A stretch of DNA of 64,000 nt from Citrobacter amalonaticus (lineage in GTDB: Bacteria; Pseudomonadota; Gammaproteobacteria; Enterobacterales; Enterobacteriaceae): assembly GCF_002918555.1 (NCBI RefSeq), contig NZ_PQMB01000002.1, forward strand, positions 783,169-847,168, written 5' to 3'. A model generated the notes under the pieces. The model was given only the letters and a program-made list of their open reading frames with translations. It ran no database searches and was not told the origin of the DNA. A program made the position numbers and the translations under genes. Shown piece by piece: positions 1 to 8,639 of the stretch (the stretch's first letter is position 1; each line of letters starts with the position of its first letter).

Positions 1-263
1 TGGCGAAAGTGTGGTCACAGGATGAGAAGCTCCAGATGGAGGTTTACACCTCTGCACCGGCGCTACAGTTCTATTCCGGTAACTATCTGGGCGGCACCTC
101 CTCCCGTGGACCCGACGCTTACGCCGACTGGCAAGGCCTGGCGCTGGAGAGCGAATTCCTGCCTGACAGCCCGAACCATCCCCACTGGCCGCAGCCAGAC
201 TGCTTCCTGCGCCCTGGCGAAGAGTACGCCAGCGTGACGGAATATCGGTTTATTCCGGCCTGA
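1..263 (+). CDS. galM: Aldose 1-epimerase (mutarotase), C-terminal part
   Basis: This is the last 87 or so codons of galactose mutarotase, which interconverts alpha- and beta-aldoses in the Leloir pathway. The reading frame is open from the window edge (first complete codon at base 3), so the start lies outside. The visible end matches the E. coli GalM C-terminus, including LQFYSGN and ESEFLPDSPNHP followed by WPQPDCFLRPGEEY. The GTG at base 9 is internal, not a start. galM next to gpmA is the usual enterobacterial order. Confidence 0.93.
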   Translation, partial: AKVWSQDEKLQMEVYTSAPALQFYSGNYLGGTSSRGPDAYADWQGLALESEFLPDSPNHPHWPQPDCFLRPGEEYASVTEYRFIPA

Positions 264-277
264 TCGTTTAGCGTAAT

Positions 278-306
278 AGGCCCGATAGCACTTGCTTATC
301 GGGCCT
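278..306. terminator. Inverted repeat after galM
   Basis: A 10-bp stem AGGCCCGATA pairs with TATCGGGCCT 15 bp after the galM stop. No long T-run follows, so it may be a weak terminator or a short palindromic repeat. Confidence 0.5.
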
Positions 307-440
307 TCTGCGCGTCGGGATGCTCAAATCCCCACCACTCACAGACAAAATCGCAACTCTGAGTTCACAAGAACCTTACACTGACGCACTATTTTCGCTA
401 TGGTTATGCGTAAGCATTGCTGCTGACGCGTCACGGCAAT

Positions 441-460
441 ATAATGAGAATTATTATCAT
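441..460 (+). promoter_or_regulatory. Putative Fur box upstream of gpmA
   Basis: The stretch ATAATGAGAATTATTATCAT resembles the 19-bp Fur consensus (GATAATGATAATCATTATC) and ends 25 bp before the gpmA start. gpmA is known as a Fur-regulated glycolytic gene in E. coli, which supports the assignment. Confidence 0.65.
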
Positions 461-485
461 TCGATAAAGCTTGAGGAGTAAGTGT

Positions 486-1238
486 ATGTCTGTAACTAAG
501 CTGGTTCTGGTGCGCCACGGCGAAAGCCAGTGGAACAACGAAAACCGTTTCACCGGTTGGTACGATGTGGATCTGTCTGAGAAAGGCGTGGGCGAAGCGA
601 AAGCGGCAGGTAAACTCCTGAAAGCGGAAGGTTATAGCTTTGATTTTGCTTACACTTCTGTGCTGAAACGTGCCATCCATACCCTGTGGAACGTACTGGA
701 CGAGCTGGATCAGGCCTGGCTGCCGGTTGAGAAATCCTGGAAGCTGAACGAACGTCACTATGGTGCGTTGCAGGGGCTGAACAAAGCAGAAACTGCGGAA
801 AAATACGGTGACGAGCAGGTGAAACAGTGGCGTCGCGGCTTTGCTGTCACCCCGCCAGAGCTGACCAAAGATGACGAACGCTATCCGGGCCACGATCCGC
901 GTTACGCCAGTCTGACCGAAAAAGAGCTGCCGCTGACTGAAAGTCTGGCGCTGACCATCGATCGCGTGATCCCTTACTGGAACGAAACCATTCTGCCGCG
1001 CATGAAGAGCGGTGAGCGCGTAATTATCGCCGCTCACGGCAACTCGCTGCGCGCGCTGGTGAAATACCTGGATAACATGGGCGAAGACGAGATTCTGGAA
1101 CTGAACATCCCGACCGGCGTTCCGCTGGTGTATGAGTTCGACGAAAACTTCAAACCAGTTAAGCATTACTATCTGGGGAATGCCGACGAGATCGCCGCGA
1201 AAGCCGCAGCCGTCGCCAACCAGGGTAAAGCGAAGTAA
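486..1238 (+). CDS. gpmA: 2,3-bisphosphoglycerate-dependent phosphoglycerate mutase
   Basis: This enzyme interconverts 3- and 2-phosphoglycerate in cytosolic glycolysis and gluconeogenesis. The 250-residue product has the family length. It carries the RHGE signature with the phospho-accepting His at residue 11, the [12 protein letters not shown] segment, and the second catalytic His in AAHGNS. The start at 486 is preferred over an upstream in-frame ATG at 471, because a GAGGAG ribosome site lies 7 nt before it and the protein then begins [12 protein letters not shown] as in E. coli. A Fur-box-like sequence upstream suggests iron control. A strong terminator follows, so the gene appears monocistronic. 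Confidence 0.98.
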   Translation: MSVTKLVLVRHGESQWNNENRFTGWYDVDLSEKGVGEAKAAGKLLKAEGYSFDFAYTSVLKRAIHTLWNVLDELDQAWLPVEKSWKLNERHYGALQGLNKAETAEKYGDEQVKQWRRGFAVTPPELTKDDERYPGHDPRYASLTEKELPLTESLALTIDRVIPYWNETILPRMKSGERVIIAAHGNSLRALVKYLDNMGEDEILELNIPTGVPLVYEFDENFKPVKHYYLGNADEIAAKAAAVANQGKAK

Positions 1239-1258
1239 TTTTCGCGGTAAGTTAAAGA

Positions 1259-1290
1259 AAAAGCGTGGATTCCTCCACGCTTTTTTTTAT
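1259..1290 (+). terminator. Rho-independent terminator of gpmA
   Basis: The stem AAGCGTGGA / TCCACGCTT with a TTCC loop is followed by a run of eight T, starting 20 bp after the gpmA stop. Confidence 0.9.
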
Positions 1291-1310
1291 TTCGGCCCTA
1301 CCAGAAAAAT

Positions 1311-1387
1311 GTAGGCCGGATAAGGCATCGTCCCATCCGGCAGTCTGCACCGGAATGCCTGATGGCACTACGCTTCTCAGGCCTACG
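1311..1387. repeat. REP/BIME pair between gpmA and aroG
   Basis: Two inward-facing palindromes of the enterobacterial REP type are seen: GTAGGCCGGATAAGGC at the left, and a diverged copy ending TTCTCAGGCCTAC at the right. They fill the gap between two convergent genes, the usual REP position. Confidence 0.8.
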
Positions 1388-1395
1388 GGACTTGG

Positions 1396-2448
1396 TTAAC
1401 CGCGACGCGCTTTTACCGCATCCGCCAGTTGACGCAACACCGTATCGGTATCTTCCCAGCCAATGCAGGCGTCGGTGATGCTCTTACCGTAGGTCAGCGG
1501 CTCACCGCTATCCGGATTCTGATTACCTTCCACCAAATGGCTTTCGATCATCACGCCAATAATTGCTTTTTCGCCACCGGCGACTTGTCCGCAAACATCT
1601 TTCGCAACATCCATCTGCTTTTTGAACTGCTTGCTGGAGTTGGCATGGCTGAAGTCGATCATCACTTGCTCAGAGAGTCCTGCTTTAACCAGACCTTCTT
1701 TCACTTCCGCAACGTGTTTCGCGCTGTAGTTCGGCTCTTTACCGCCGCGCAGGATAATGTGGCAGTCACCGTTGCCGCTGGTATTCACAATCGCGGAGTG
1801 GCCCCATTTGGTGACCGACAGGAAACAGTGCGGTGCGCCTGCGGCGTTGATGGCGTCAATCGCCACTTTGATCGTGCCGTCGGTCCCGTTTTTAAAGCCT
1901 ACCGGGCAGGAAAGGCCGGACGCCAGCTCACGGTGTACCTGGGATTCCGTGGTGCGCGCGCCAATTGCGCCCCAGCTCATCAGATCGGCCAGGTATTGTG
2001 GTGTAATCATATCCAGGAACTCACCCGCCGTCGGCAGACCACTGTCGTTGATATCTAACAGAAGCTTGCGCGCTATGCGCAGACCATCGTTAATCTGGAA
2101 GCTGTTATCCATGTGCGGATCGTTAATCAGTCCTTTCCAGCCCACGGTTGTGCGCGGTTTTTCAAAATAGACGCGCATGACAATTTCCAGCTCGTCCTTT
2201 AACTCTTCACGCAGCGCCAGCAGACGGGAAGCATACTCTTTTGCAGCAACCGGATCGTGAATGGAGCATGGGCCAATCACCACCAGCAGGCGATCGTCAT
2301 TGCCTTTCAGGATCTTGTGGATTGCTTTGCGGGCGTGGGAAACGGTGTTTGCCGCATTCTCTGTTGCGGGGAATTTTTCCAGCAATGCGACAGGGGGTAA
2401 TAACTCGTTAATCTCTTTAATGCGTAAATCGTCGTTCTGATAATTCAT
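1396..2448 (-). CDS. aroG: DAHP synthase, Phe-sensitive isozyme
   Basis: The enzyme condenses phosphoenolpyruvate and erythrose 4-phosphate to DAHP, the first step of the shikimate pathway. The 350-residue product is the exact E. coli AroG length and begins MNYQNDDLRIKEINELLPP. It shows the metal-binding Cys61 in IGPCSIHDP, the GARTTESQ segment, and the MIDFSHANSSK and MIESHLVEGNQ motifs. The start at 2448 needs no adjustment. A perfect TyrR box 71 bp upstream indicates TyrR repression. The sequence is closer to AroG than to the AroF or AroH isozymes, so Phe feedback inhibition is expected from the family. Confidence 0.98.
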   Translation of the reverse strand: MNYQNDDLRIKEINELLPPVALLEKFPATENAANTVSHARKAIHKILKGNDDRLLVVIGPCSIHDPVAAKEYASRLLALREELKDELEIVMRVYFEKPRTTVGWKGLINDPHMDNSFQINDGLRIARKLLLDINDSGLPTAGEFLDMITPQYLADLMSWGAIGARTTESQVHRELASGLSCPVGFKNGTDGTIKVAIDAINAAGAPHCFLSVTKWGHSAIVNTSGNGDCHIILRGGKEPNYSAKHVAEVKEGLVKAGLSEQVMIDFSHANSSKQFKKQMDVAKDVCGQVAGGEKAIIGVMIESHLVEGNQNPDSGEPLTYGKSITDACIGWEDTDTVLRQLADAVKARRG

Positions 2449-2518
2449 GATTATTCCAGTGTTGCCATACTTATCTAAATGAATGCAATCCCTTCAATCT
2501 ATCTCTTCAGTCTGAAAG

Positions 2519-2536
2519 TGTAAACGGGGTTTTACA
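2519..2536 (-). promoter_or_regulatory. TyrR box upstream of aroG
   Basis: TGTAAA-N6-TTTACA is a perfect match to the TyrR operator consensus, 71 bp upstream of the aroG start. aroG is a known TyrR target. Confidence 0.88.
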
Positions 2537-2767
2537 CTTCGAACGGATTAATCCTGGAATTACACAAAAAAACGCCATAATGTAGCGAAAAAAGAGATCT
2601 GACCTACAATTTTTAACTGTAACTGCTCAATTTGTTATTTTTTCCAGGATTCCCTGCTGGCTTTATGGGCCAGGATGAAATCTTTAACCATTGCCCGGCA
2701 ACTCAAACTGGCAAATGCACTGTTGGAAGACGTTATCCGACATCTCGACCATGACAGGAGCATCATT

Positions 2768-3142
2768 ATGAAAATGACGAAATTAGCCTCACTTTTTCTG
2801 ACCGCCACACTCAGCCTTGCCAGCGGCGCCGCGCTGGCCGCCGAATCAGGCACTCAGTCCAACAATGGCCAGGCAAACGCTGCGGCAGATGCAGGTCAGG
2901 TTGCGCCGGATGCAAAAGAAAACGTTGCACCTAACAATGTCGACAATAATAAAATCAATTCCGGGGGCAAAATGTTGCATCCTGATGGCTCAACCATGAA
3001 CCATGATGGAATGACCAAAGATGAAGTACACAAAAACTCCATGTGCAAAGATGGTCGTTGTCCCGACGTAAACAAGAAAGTCGAGACCGGAAATGGCATC
3101 AACAATGATGTGGATACCAAAACCGACGGCACCACCCAGTAA
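2768..3142 (+). CDS. ybgS: YbgS-like secreted protein of unknown function
   Basis: This small 124-residue protein matches E. coli YbgS. Residues 1 to about 24 form a signal peptide ([20 protein letters not shown], then AALAAES), so it is likely periplasmic. The mature part is rich in Asn and Asp, with a central MCKDGRCPD motif and a [15 protein letters not shown] end. The ATG at 2768 is chosen over one at 2675, because it has an AGGAG site and starts exactly at the signal peptide. It is monocistronic, with its own terminator. No function is established to my knowledge. Confidence 0.88.
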   Translation: MKMTKLASLFLTATLSLASGAALAAESGTQSNNGQANAAADAGQVAPDAKENVAPNNVDNNKINSGGKMLHPDGSTMNHDGMTKDEVHKNSMCKDGRCPDVNKKVETGNGINNDVDTKTDGTTQ

Positions 3143-3163
3143 CGCAGAAACATCGCTAATAAC

Positions 3164-3188
3164 GGGAGAGCAATAGCTCTCCTTTTTA
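3164..3188 (+). terminator. Rho-independent terminator of ybgS
   Basis: The stem GGAGAGC / GCTCTCC with an AATA loop is followed by TTTTTAATTTT. Confidence 0.85.
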
Positions 3189-3208
3189 ATTTTATCATCC
3201 CAAAAACG

Positions 3209-3222
3209 GTATGATGTCATAC
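3209..3222 (+). promoter_or_regulatory. Short palindrome in the zitB promoter region
   Basis: GTATGA-TG-TCATAC is a near-perfect palindrome 34 bp before the zitB start. It does not look like a Zur box. It could be an operator, but I cannot name the regulator. Confidence 0.3.
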
Positions 3223-3255
3223 AGTTAAAAAAGAGAATAACAAAGGGATGATAAT

Positions 3256-4197
3256 ATGGCGCACTCGCACACTCATACTTCCTCTCATCTGCCTGAAGAT
3301 AAAAATGCGCGTCGGTTACTGTTCGCGTTCTGCGTGACAGCCGGGTTTATGCTGGTCGAAGTCGTGGGCGGGATACTTTCCGGCTCACTGGCGCTGCTGG
3401 CTGATGCCGGTCACATGCTCACCGATGCCGCGGCCCTGCTGTTTGCTCTGCTGGCCGTTCAGTTTGCCAGGCGTCCGCCAACCCTTCGCCATACCTTCGG
3501 CTGGCTGAGACTCACCACCCTGGCCGCCTTTGTGAATGCTATTGCGCTGGTCGTGATCACTATTTTAATCGTCTGGGAAGCGGTTCAGCGTTTCTATACC
3601 CCACGACCGGTGGCTGGTGGCATGATGATGACCATCGCGGTCGCAGGTTTGCTCGCCAATGTACTCGCATTCTGGATCCTGCATCGAGGAAGTGAAGAGA
3701 AAAACCTCAACGTCCGCGCCGCCGCCCTCCACGTCATGGGGGATTTATTGGGTTCGGTCGGGGCTATCCTTGCTGCTCTGATTATTATCTGGACCGGATG
3801 GACGCCAGCGGACCCAATTCTGTCGATTCTGGTTTCCGTGCTGGTTCTGCGCAGCGCCTGGCGACTGCTGAAAGATAGCGTGAATGAATTACTCGAAGGT
3901 GCCCCCGTTGCGCTGAATATTGCTGCCCTGAAGCGTCATCTCAGCCAGGAGATCCCGGAAGTGCGCAATGTGCATCATGTACACGTCTGGATGGTGGGAG
4001 AGAAACCGGTGATGACTCTGCATGTGCAGGTTATTCCACCTCACGATCATGATGCGCTGCTTGATCGTATCCAGCATTTCCTGATCCAGAAGTATCAGAT
4101 TGAGCACGCCACGATCCAGATGGAATATCAACCTTGCAACGGACCGGAGTGTCACCTGAACAAAGGCTCCTCCGGCCATACACATCATCACCACTAA
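3256..4197 (+). CDS. zitB: Zinc/cation diffusion facilitator efflux transporter
   Basis: This inner-membrane exporter pumps zinc out of the cytosol in exchange for protons. The 313 residues equal E. coli ZitB. The protein has six predicted membrane helices and the cation-site motifs [13 protein letters not shown] (HxxxD) and HVMGDLLGS. His-rich tails sit at both ends ([11 protein letters not shown] and GHTHHHH). The C-terminal cytosolic domain contains [12 protein letters not shown]. The stop overlaps the end of the convergent pnuC by 4 bp, so the two transcripts must overlap. Confidence 0.96.
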   Translation: MAHSHTHTSSHLPEDKNARRLLFAFCVTAGFMLVEVVGGILSGSLALLADAGHMLTDAAALLFALLAVQFARRPPTLRHTFGWLRLTTLAAFVNAIALVVITILIVWEAVQRFYTPRPVAGGMMMTIAVAGLLANVLAFWILHRGSEEKNLNVRAAALHVMGDLLGSVGAILAALIIIWTGWTPADPILSILVSVLVLRSAWRLLKDSVNELLEGAPVALNIAALKRHLSQEIPEVRNVHHVHVWMVGEKPVMTLHVQVIPPHDHDALLDRIQHFLIQKYQIEHATIQMEYQPCNGPECHLNKGSSGHTHHHH

Positions 4198-4913
4198 TGA
4201 GAAAGCGCGCGTGAGCCACGTTCACGCGCGCTGTTGATCCACATCCGGGTGCCATTCAGGGCAATAAACGTCAGGATCAGATATTCCAGCGACATCGCAT
4301 AAACGCCCTGCAGTGCAAAGATCGCCACGCTTATGACGTTGATCACCACCCACAGCAGCCAGTTCTCCACATATTTGCGCGTCATCAGGATCATCGCCAC
4401 AATCGACAGCACCATCATGCAGGAATCCCAGAACGGGAAAGCATCCGGTTGCAATTCTGGCATGGCGACCTGCAATCCCAGCGCCTGCATAATATTTACG
4501 GCAATGCGCGTGAGGAAGGCAAATACCGGGTCGATAAACGCTGTCATCAGCCCAATCGCCACCACGCAAGCGCCCAACCAGCCCAACGCTTTTGGCAAAG
4601 GCAGCCAGCGAATTTTAAGCTCAACCTCATGCTGGCTGGTCTGTCGGGACCAGGCGTACCAGCCGTAAATATTGGCCGCAAAAAAGAAGACCTGTAGCAG
4701 CAGGCTGGCATAGAGCTGAATTTGAAAGAAAATAATGCCAAACAGCGTAACGTTGATTAGCCCGAAAAAGTAGTTAGCGATCTTCTCCATACTGGCGAGG
4801 CCGATACATAACAAACCGGCAATCGTGCCAACGGCTTCAATCCATGACAGATCGTAACCGCCCGCCCCAACCGGAATATGTACCAGGATGTTCTGCGTGC
4901 TAAAAAAGTCCAT
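4194..4913 (-). CDS. pnuC: Nicotinamide riboside transporter
   Basis: PnuC is an inner-membrane facilitator that brings nicotinamide riboside into the NAD salvage pathway. The 239-residue protein matches E. coli PnuC in length and shows seven or so hydrophobic helices. Tryptophan-rich segments such as [10 protein letters not shown] and [13 protein letters not shown] are typical of the family. It lies 20 bp downstream of nadA in the same direction, so nadA-pnuC form an operon, presumably repressed by NadR from the box upstream of nadA. Confidence 0.96.
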   Translation of the reverse strand: MDFFSTQNILVHIPVGAGGYDLSWIEAVGTIAGLLCIGLASMEKIANYFFGLINVTLFGIIFFQIQLYASLLLQVFFFAANIYGWYAWSRQTSQHEVELKIRWLPLPKALGWLGACVVAIGLMTAFIDPVFAFLTRIAVNIMQALGLQVAMPELQPDAFPFWDSCMMVLSIVAMILMTRKYVENWLLWVVINVISVAIFALQGVYAMSLEYLILTFIALNGTRMWINSARERGSRALSH

Positions 4914-4933
4914 CTTTCCCCCAGAGCGTTTGG

Positions 4934-5980
4934 TTATTTACGCTGTAGTGTAGCCGCAAATTCCAGCATGCGATTAAGCGGCAGCAATGCCCCTTCTCGC
5001 AGCACGTCGTCAACATGGATTTCATGGGCCTCTCCACCCTGCTCCAGCCCTTCAGCAATCGCTTTGAGACCGTTCATTGCCATCCACGGACAATGCGCAC
5101 AGGTGCGACATGTCGCCCCCTCACCGGCAGTTGGCGCTTCCAGCAATTCTTTATCTGGCACAGCCTGCTGCATTTTGTAGAAGATACCCCGGTCAGTCGC
5201 CACAATAAGTTGCTTATGCGCCAGGGTTTTCGCCGCATGGATAAGCTGGCTTGTGGAGCCGACGGCGTCCGCCATATCGACAATTGACTGTGGCGACTCC
5301 GGATGCACAAGTATAGCGGCATCTGGATAGAGTCGTTTCATGCGGCTCAGCGCCTGGGTTTTGAATTCATCGTGAACAATACAGGCCCCCTGCCAGCACA
5401 GCACATCGGCCCCGGTCTGTTTTTGTACGTAATTCCCCAGATGACGATCCGGTGCCCAGATGATTTTTTCACCTGAACTATCCAGATGCTCAATGAGTTC
5501 TACGGCAATACTGGAAGTCACCACCCAGTCGGCGCGCGCTTTAACCGCAGCGGACGTATTAGCATAGACCACAACAGTGCGATCCGGATGGGCATCGCAG
5601 AAAGCGCTGAACGCCTCAGCCGGACATCCCAAATCCAGCGAACACTCCGCCTGAAGGGTCGGCATGAGGATCGTTTTTTCCGGGCTGAGAATTTTGGCAG
5701 TCTCCCCCATAAAGCGCACGCCCGCCACCAGCAGCGTGGACGCGGGATGCCTGGCACCAAAGCGAGCCATCTCCAGGGAGTCAGAAATGCAGCCGCCTGT
5801 TTCTTCCGCCAGTTGCTGAATTTCCGGATCGGTGTAGTAATGTGCCACCATCACCGCATCCCGCTCCTTCAGCAGGCGCTTAATCTTTTCGCGATAAAAT
5901 TGCTTTTCATCGACACTCAGCGGCGTTGGCTTGGGTGGAAATGGATAAATTGCAGTTTCTGGGTCAAACATCACGCTCAT
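4934..5980 (-). CDS. nadA: Quinolinate synthase A
   Basis: NadA condenses iminoaspartate with dihydroxyacetone phosphate to quinolinate in de novo NAD synthesis. The 348-residue protein keeps the Cys residues of the oxygen-sensitive [4Fe-4S] cluster, in [21 protein letters not shown] and [10 protein letters not shown]. The start at 5980 ([16 protein letters not shown]) matches E. coli; the frame is open 20 codons further upstream, but without similarity. It is first gene of the nadA-pnuC operon, with a NadR-box-like operator about 75 bp upstream. Confidence 0.96.
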   Translation of the reverse strand: MSVMFDPETAIYPFPPKPTPLSVDEKQFYREKIKRLLKERDAVMVAHYYTDPEIQQLAEETGGCISDSLEMARFGARHPASTLLVAGVRFMGETAKILSPEKTILMPTLQAECSLDLGCPAEAFSAFCDAHPDRTVVVYANTSAAVKARADWVVTSSIAVELIEHLDSSGEKIIWAPDRHLGNYVQKQTGADVLCWQGACIVHDEFKTQALSRMKRLYPDAAILVHPESPQSIVDMADAVGSTSQLIHAAKTLAHKQLIVATDRGIFYKMQQAVPDKELLEAPTAGEGATCRTCAHCPWMAMNGLKAIAEGLEQGGEAHEIHVDDVLREGALLPLNRMLEFAATLQRK

Positions 5981-6053
5981 CATGCTTTCTCGTTTTACTG
6001 GCTTAACGAAACAACCGATATAAAGCGCGATATACGCCACAATCGGCCATAAA

Positions 6054-6071
6054 TGTTTTATATGCTAAACA
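6054..6071 (-). promoter_or_regulatory. NadR box upstream of nadA
   Basis: Read on the minus strand the site is TGTTTA-GCATAT-AAAACA, one base off the NadR consensus TGTTTA-N6-TAAACA. nadA is a known NadR target. Confidence 0.75.
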
Positions 6072-6190
6072 AGATAGCCGATCGTCTGATAAAAGTCACA
6101 CCAATTGCATTTAGCAACGTCGGATGGCGGCGGATGTCTGATCCAGACCGGACGGGATTACAGGTTCGAATCTTATAAATCGCAGATAGC

Positions 6191-6217
6191 AAAAAGGCGC
6201 CTTTAGGGTGCCTTTTT
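6191..6217 (-). terminator. Distal terminator in the tRNA repeat array
   Basis: The hairpin AAAAAGGC(A/G)CC-CTAAA-GGCGCCTTTTT has A- and T-runs on both sides, so it could work in either direction. One A-C mismatch is present on the minus strand. Confidence 0.7.
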
Positions 6218-6344
6218 ACACTGGTGGGTCGTGCAGGATGACTCGCTTCGCTCGCCCTTCGGGCCGTCGCCGTAAACGGCTCCGTTGTCTCACTACGTTC
6301 GACCCGACCTGCTGCAGGTTCGAATCTTATAAATCGCAGATAGC

Positions 6345-6371
6345 AAAAAGGCACCTTTAGGGTGCCTTTTT
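6345..6371 (-). terminator. Middle terminator in the tRNA repeat array
   Basis: A perfect GGCACC / GGTGCC stem flanked by A5 and T5, 154 bp from the neighbouring copies. Confidence 0.75.
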
Positions 6372-6498
6372 ACACTGGTGGGTCGTGCAGGATGACTCGC
6401 TTCGCTCGCCCTTCGGGCCGTCGCCGTAAACGGCTCCGTTGTCTCACTACGTTCGACTCGACCTGCTGCAGGTTCGAATCTTATAAATCGCAGATAGC

Positions 6499-6525
6499 AA
6501 AAAGGCGCCTTTAGGGCGCCTTTTT
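6499..6525 (-). terminator. Proximal terminator of the Lys/Val tRNA operon
   Basis: A perfect GGCGCC / GGCGCC stem flanked by A5 and T5, beginning 4 bp after the CCA end of the last tRNA-Lys gene. It should end most tRNA transcripts. Confidence 0.85.
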
Positions 6526-6529
6526 ACAC

Positions 6530-6605
6530 TGGTGGGTCGTGCAGGATTCGAACCTGCGACCAATTGATTAAAAGTCAACTGCTCTACCAACTGAGCTAAC
6601 GACCC
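6530..6605 (-). tRNA. tRNA-Lys (anticodon TTT), last of the operon
   Basis: A 76-nt cloverleaf starting GGGTCGTTAGCTC, with the CTTTTAA anticodon loop, T-loop GGTTCGAATCC and encoded CCA. It is identical to the other three Lys copies and is the likely parent of the downstream 18-nt tRNA-end repeats. Confidence 0.97.
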
Positions 6606-6638
6606 CTTGCGGGATTTTACGACTTAAATCATTCAGGA

Positions 6639-6714
6639 TGGTGGGTCGTGCAGGATTCGAACCTGCGACCAATTGATTAAAAGTCAACTGCTCTACCAAC
6701 TGAGCTAACGACCC
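6639..6714 (-). tRNA. tRNA-Lys (anticodon TTT)
   Basis: A 76-nt gene with encoded CCA and acceptor GGGTCGT / ACGACCC, identical to the other Lys copies. It is separated by 33 bp from the last gene, and by a 137-bp spacer without a tRNA from the next gene upstream. Confidence 0.97.
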
Positions 6715-6851
6715 GTTCGGGTGCAGCCTGAAAGATTTTTACTCGAAACCACGGTAACGTGATAAATCGTGCAGAATATTCTCTTAACGCCCGCCCTGCG
6801 GCACCGTTGCGGAAGCTTCTTCACTCTTAACATCTGAGTCTGATGTTAAAT

Positions 6852-6927
6852 TGGTGGGTCGTGCAGGATTCGAACCTGCGACCAATTGATTAAAAGTCAA
6901 CTGCTCTACCAACTGAGCTAACGACCC
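6852..6927 (-). tRNA. lysW: tRNA-Lys (anticodon TTT)
   Basis: A 76-nt tRNA-Lys with encoded CCA, only 3 bp downstream of the tRNA-Val gene. Its position after valT matches lysW of E. coli. Confidence 0.95.
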
Positions 6928-6930
6928 GAG

Positions 6931-7006
6931 TGGTGGGTGATGACGGGATCGAACCGCCGACCCCCTCCTTGTAAGGGAGGTGCTCTCCCAGCTGAGCTAA
7001 TCACCC
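6931..7006 (-). tRNA. valT: tRNA-Val (anticodon TAC)
   Basis: A 76-nt cloverleaf starting GGGTGATTAGCTC, with anticodon stem CTCCC-TTACAAG-GGAGG and encoded CCA. It is the only non-Lys gene in this array and sits where E. coli has valT. Confidence 0.96.
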
Positions 7007-7042
7007 GATACTACGCTGGATACTGCTTCTTGACTAAGTTAG

Positions 7043-7118
7043 TGGTGGGTCGTGCAGGATTCGAACCTGCGACCAATTGATTAAAAGTCAACTGCTCTAC
7101 CAACTGAGCTAACGACCC
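7043..7118 (-). tRNA. lysT: tRNA-Lys (anticodon TTT), first of the operon
   Basis: A 76-nt tRNA-Lys with encoded CCA. It is promoter-proximal and follows cpoB, as lysT does in E. coli. E. coli has seven genes in this operon; five are seen here. Confidence 0.96.
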
Positions 7119-7168
7119 ACTTTTGCGCTGCTTTTGGTTTGTGTGATATCCCTTGGCAACGGCGGCAT

Positions 7169-7196
7169 ATATTACTGATTTAAGAATTCAGCGCAA
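7169..7196 (-). promoter_or_regulatory. Candidate promoter of the tRNA operon
   Basis: On the minus strand TTGCGC (-35) and TAATAT (-10) are 16 bp apart, followed by a GC-rich ATGCCGCCG discriminator as expected for stable-RNA promoters. It lies about 50 bp before lysT. Confidence 0.5.
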
Positions 7197-7242
7197 CAAA
7201 AATTTCGATACCGATCATTCAACTGCTTATGAATCGCACGAC

Positions 7243-7272
7243 GCGACCAGAAATAACGCGATTTCTGGTCGC
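7243..7272 (-). terminator. Perfect hairpin downstream of cpoB
   Basis: A 12-bp perfect stem GCGACCAGAAAT / ATTTCTGGTCGC with a 6-nt loop lies 11 bp after the cpoB stop. No T-run follows, so it may protect the mRNA end rather than terminate. Confidence 0.5.
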
Positions 7273-7282
7273 ATGGTGCGCA

Positions 7283-8077
7283 TTACATCGCGCCAAGACG
7301 TTTTTGCGCTTGTTTTGCGCCATCAGTGCCAGGGTATTTGCTGATAACCTGCTGATAAACCGCTTTGGCTTTCGCGGTATCGCCCTTGTCCTGCATAATC
7401 ACGCCGACTTTATACATCGCGTCTGCAGCCTTAGGTGATTTCGGATAGTTTTTGACGACCGAAGCGAAGTAGAACGCCGCATCATCTTTTTTACCCTTGT
7501 TGTAATTCAGCTGACCCAGCCAGTAATTGGCATTCGGCTGGTAAGTTGAATCAGGGTATTTTTTGATGAAGTTCTGAAATGCCACAATCGCATCATCCTG
7601 GCGGGATTTATCCTGCACCAGAGCAATGGCCGCATTGTAATCGGTATTGGCGTCCCCACTCTGCACCGGCGCGCCTGAGGTTGCTGCATCAGCAGACGCT
7701 CCTGGCGTTGCATTCGCTGCAGCGCCGCTCTGATCGCCGCCAGTGGACTGCACTGCCGCCCCACCGCCGCTGCTCAGATTATCCATCTGCAACAGGATCT
7801 GCTTCTGACGCTCCACAACCTGATTCAGCTGATACTGGTTTTCCTGGATTTGACCACGCAGGGAATCAATATCGGACTGATTATCGGAGAGTTGTTGCTG
7901 AAGTTGGGTTAAAAGCTGACTGTGAGCATTAGAAATACGCTCGAGTTGAGTGACACGGTCTTCGACCGAGCCTGAGCCGACACTACTGATTGGCGCCTGA
8001 GCAAAAGCGGCCCAGGGGGCCGCTATGCCAACCAGTAACGACAGACTCAACAGATGATGTCTGAAGTTACTGCTCAT
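7283..8077 (-). CDS. cpoB: Cell division coordinator CpoB (YbgF)
   Basis: CpoB is a periplasmic protein that couples Tol-Pal constriction to septal peptidoglycan synthesis by PBP1B. The 264-residue product has a signal peptide to about residue 26 (ending AAFAQA). A trimerising coiled coil rich in Leu and Gln follows (DRVTQLERISNAHSQLLTQL region), then a low-complexity Gly/Ala/Ser linker, and C-terminal TPR repeats (NYWLGQLNYNKGK and AMYKVGVIMQDKG). It starts 9 bp after pal and is the last gene of the tol-pal cluster, as in E. coli. Confidence 0.96.
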   Translation of the reverse strand: MSSNFRHHLLSLSLLVGIAAPWAAFAQAPISSVGSGSVEDRVTQLERISNAHSQLLTQLQQQLSDNQSDIDSLRGQIQENQYQLNQVVERQKQILLQMDNLSSGGGAAVQSTGGDQSGAAANATPGASADAATSGAPVQSGDANTDYNAAIALVQDKSRQDDAIVAFQNFIKKYPDSTYQPNANYWLGQLNYNKGKKDDAAFYFASVVKNYPKSPKAADAMYKVGVIMQDKGDTAKAKAVYQQVISKYPGTDGAKQAQKRLGAM

Positions 8078-8086
8078 GCAATTCTC

Positions 8087-8629
<543 letters not shown>

Positions 8630-8639
8630 TTAATTATTA

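Larger units (their letters stand above)
6161..6546 (-). repeat. 154-bp tandem repeats carrying the tRNA-Lys 3' end and a terminator
   Basis: Two full 154-bp units plus a partial third follow the last tRNA-Lys gene. CAGGTTCGAA recurs at 6161, 6315 and 6469, and the tRNA-end sequence at 6222, 6376 and 6530, both at exactly 154-bp steps. Read on the minus strand, each unit holds the last 18 nt of tRNA-Lys (ATCCTGCACGACCCACCA), a hairpin terminator, a T-loop-like GATTCGAACCTG in the opposite orientation, and a GC-rich hairpin around GGCCCGAAGGGC. The layout resembles the rtT repeats after E. coli tyrT, which also repeat the tRNA 3' end. Confidence 0.85.

Noticed and set aside
339-1166. 275-residue frame on the strand opposite gpmA
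   Set aside because: It is a shadow of the well-supported gpmA gene; similar long opposite-strand frames occur over sucA, sdhA, sucB and tolB.
6058-6354. 98-residue Arg-rich open frame on the minus strand in the tRNA repeats
   Set aside because: It is a translation of the 154-bp repeat and terminators. Basic proteins have been proposed for rtT arrays, but there is no ribosome site or independent support here.
6161-6546. CRISPR array or prophage attachment site at the tRNA-Lys genes
   Set aside because: The repeats are 154 bp with no spacers, and no integrase or phage gene lies nearby. The repeated tRNA 3' ends are in tandem with terminators, unlike an att duplication flanking an island.
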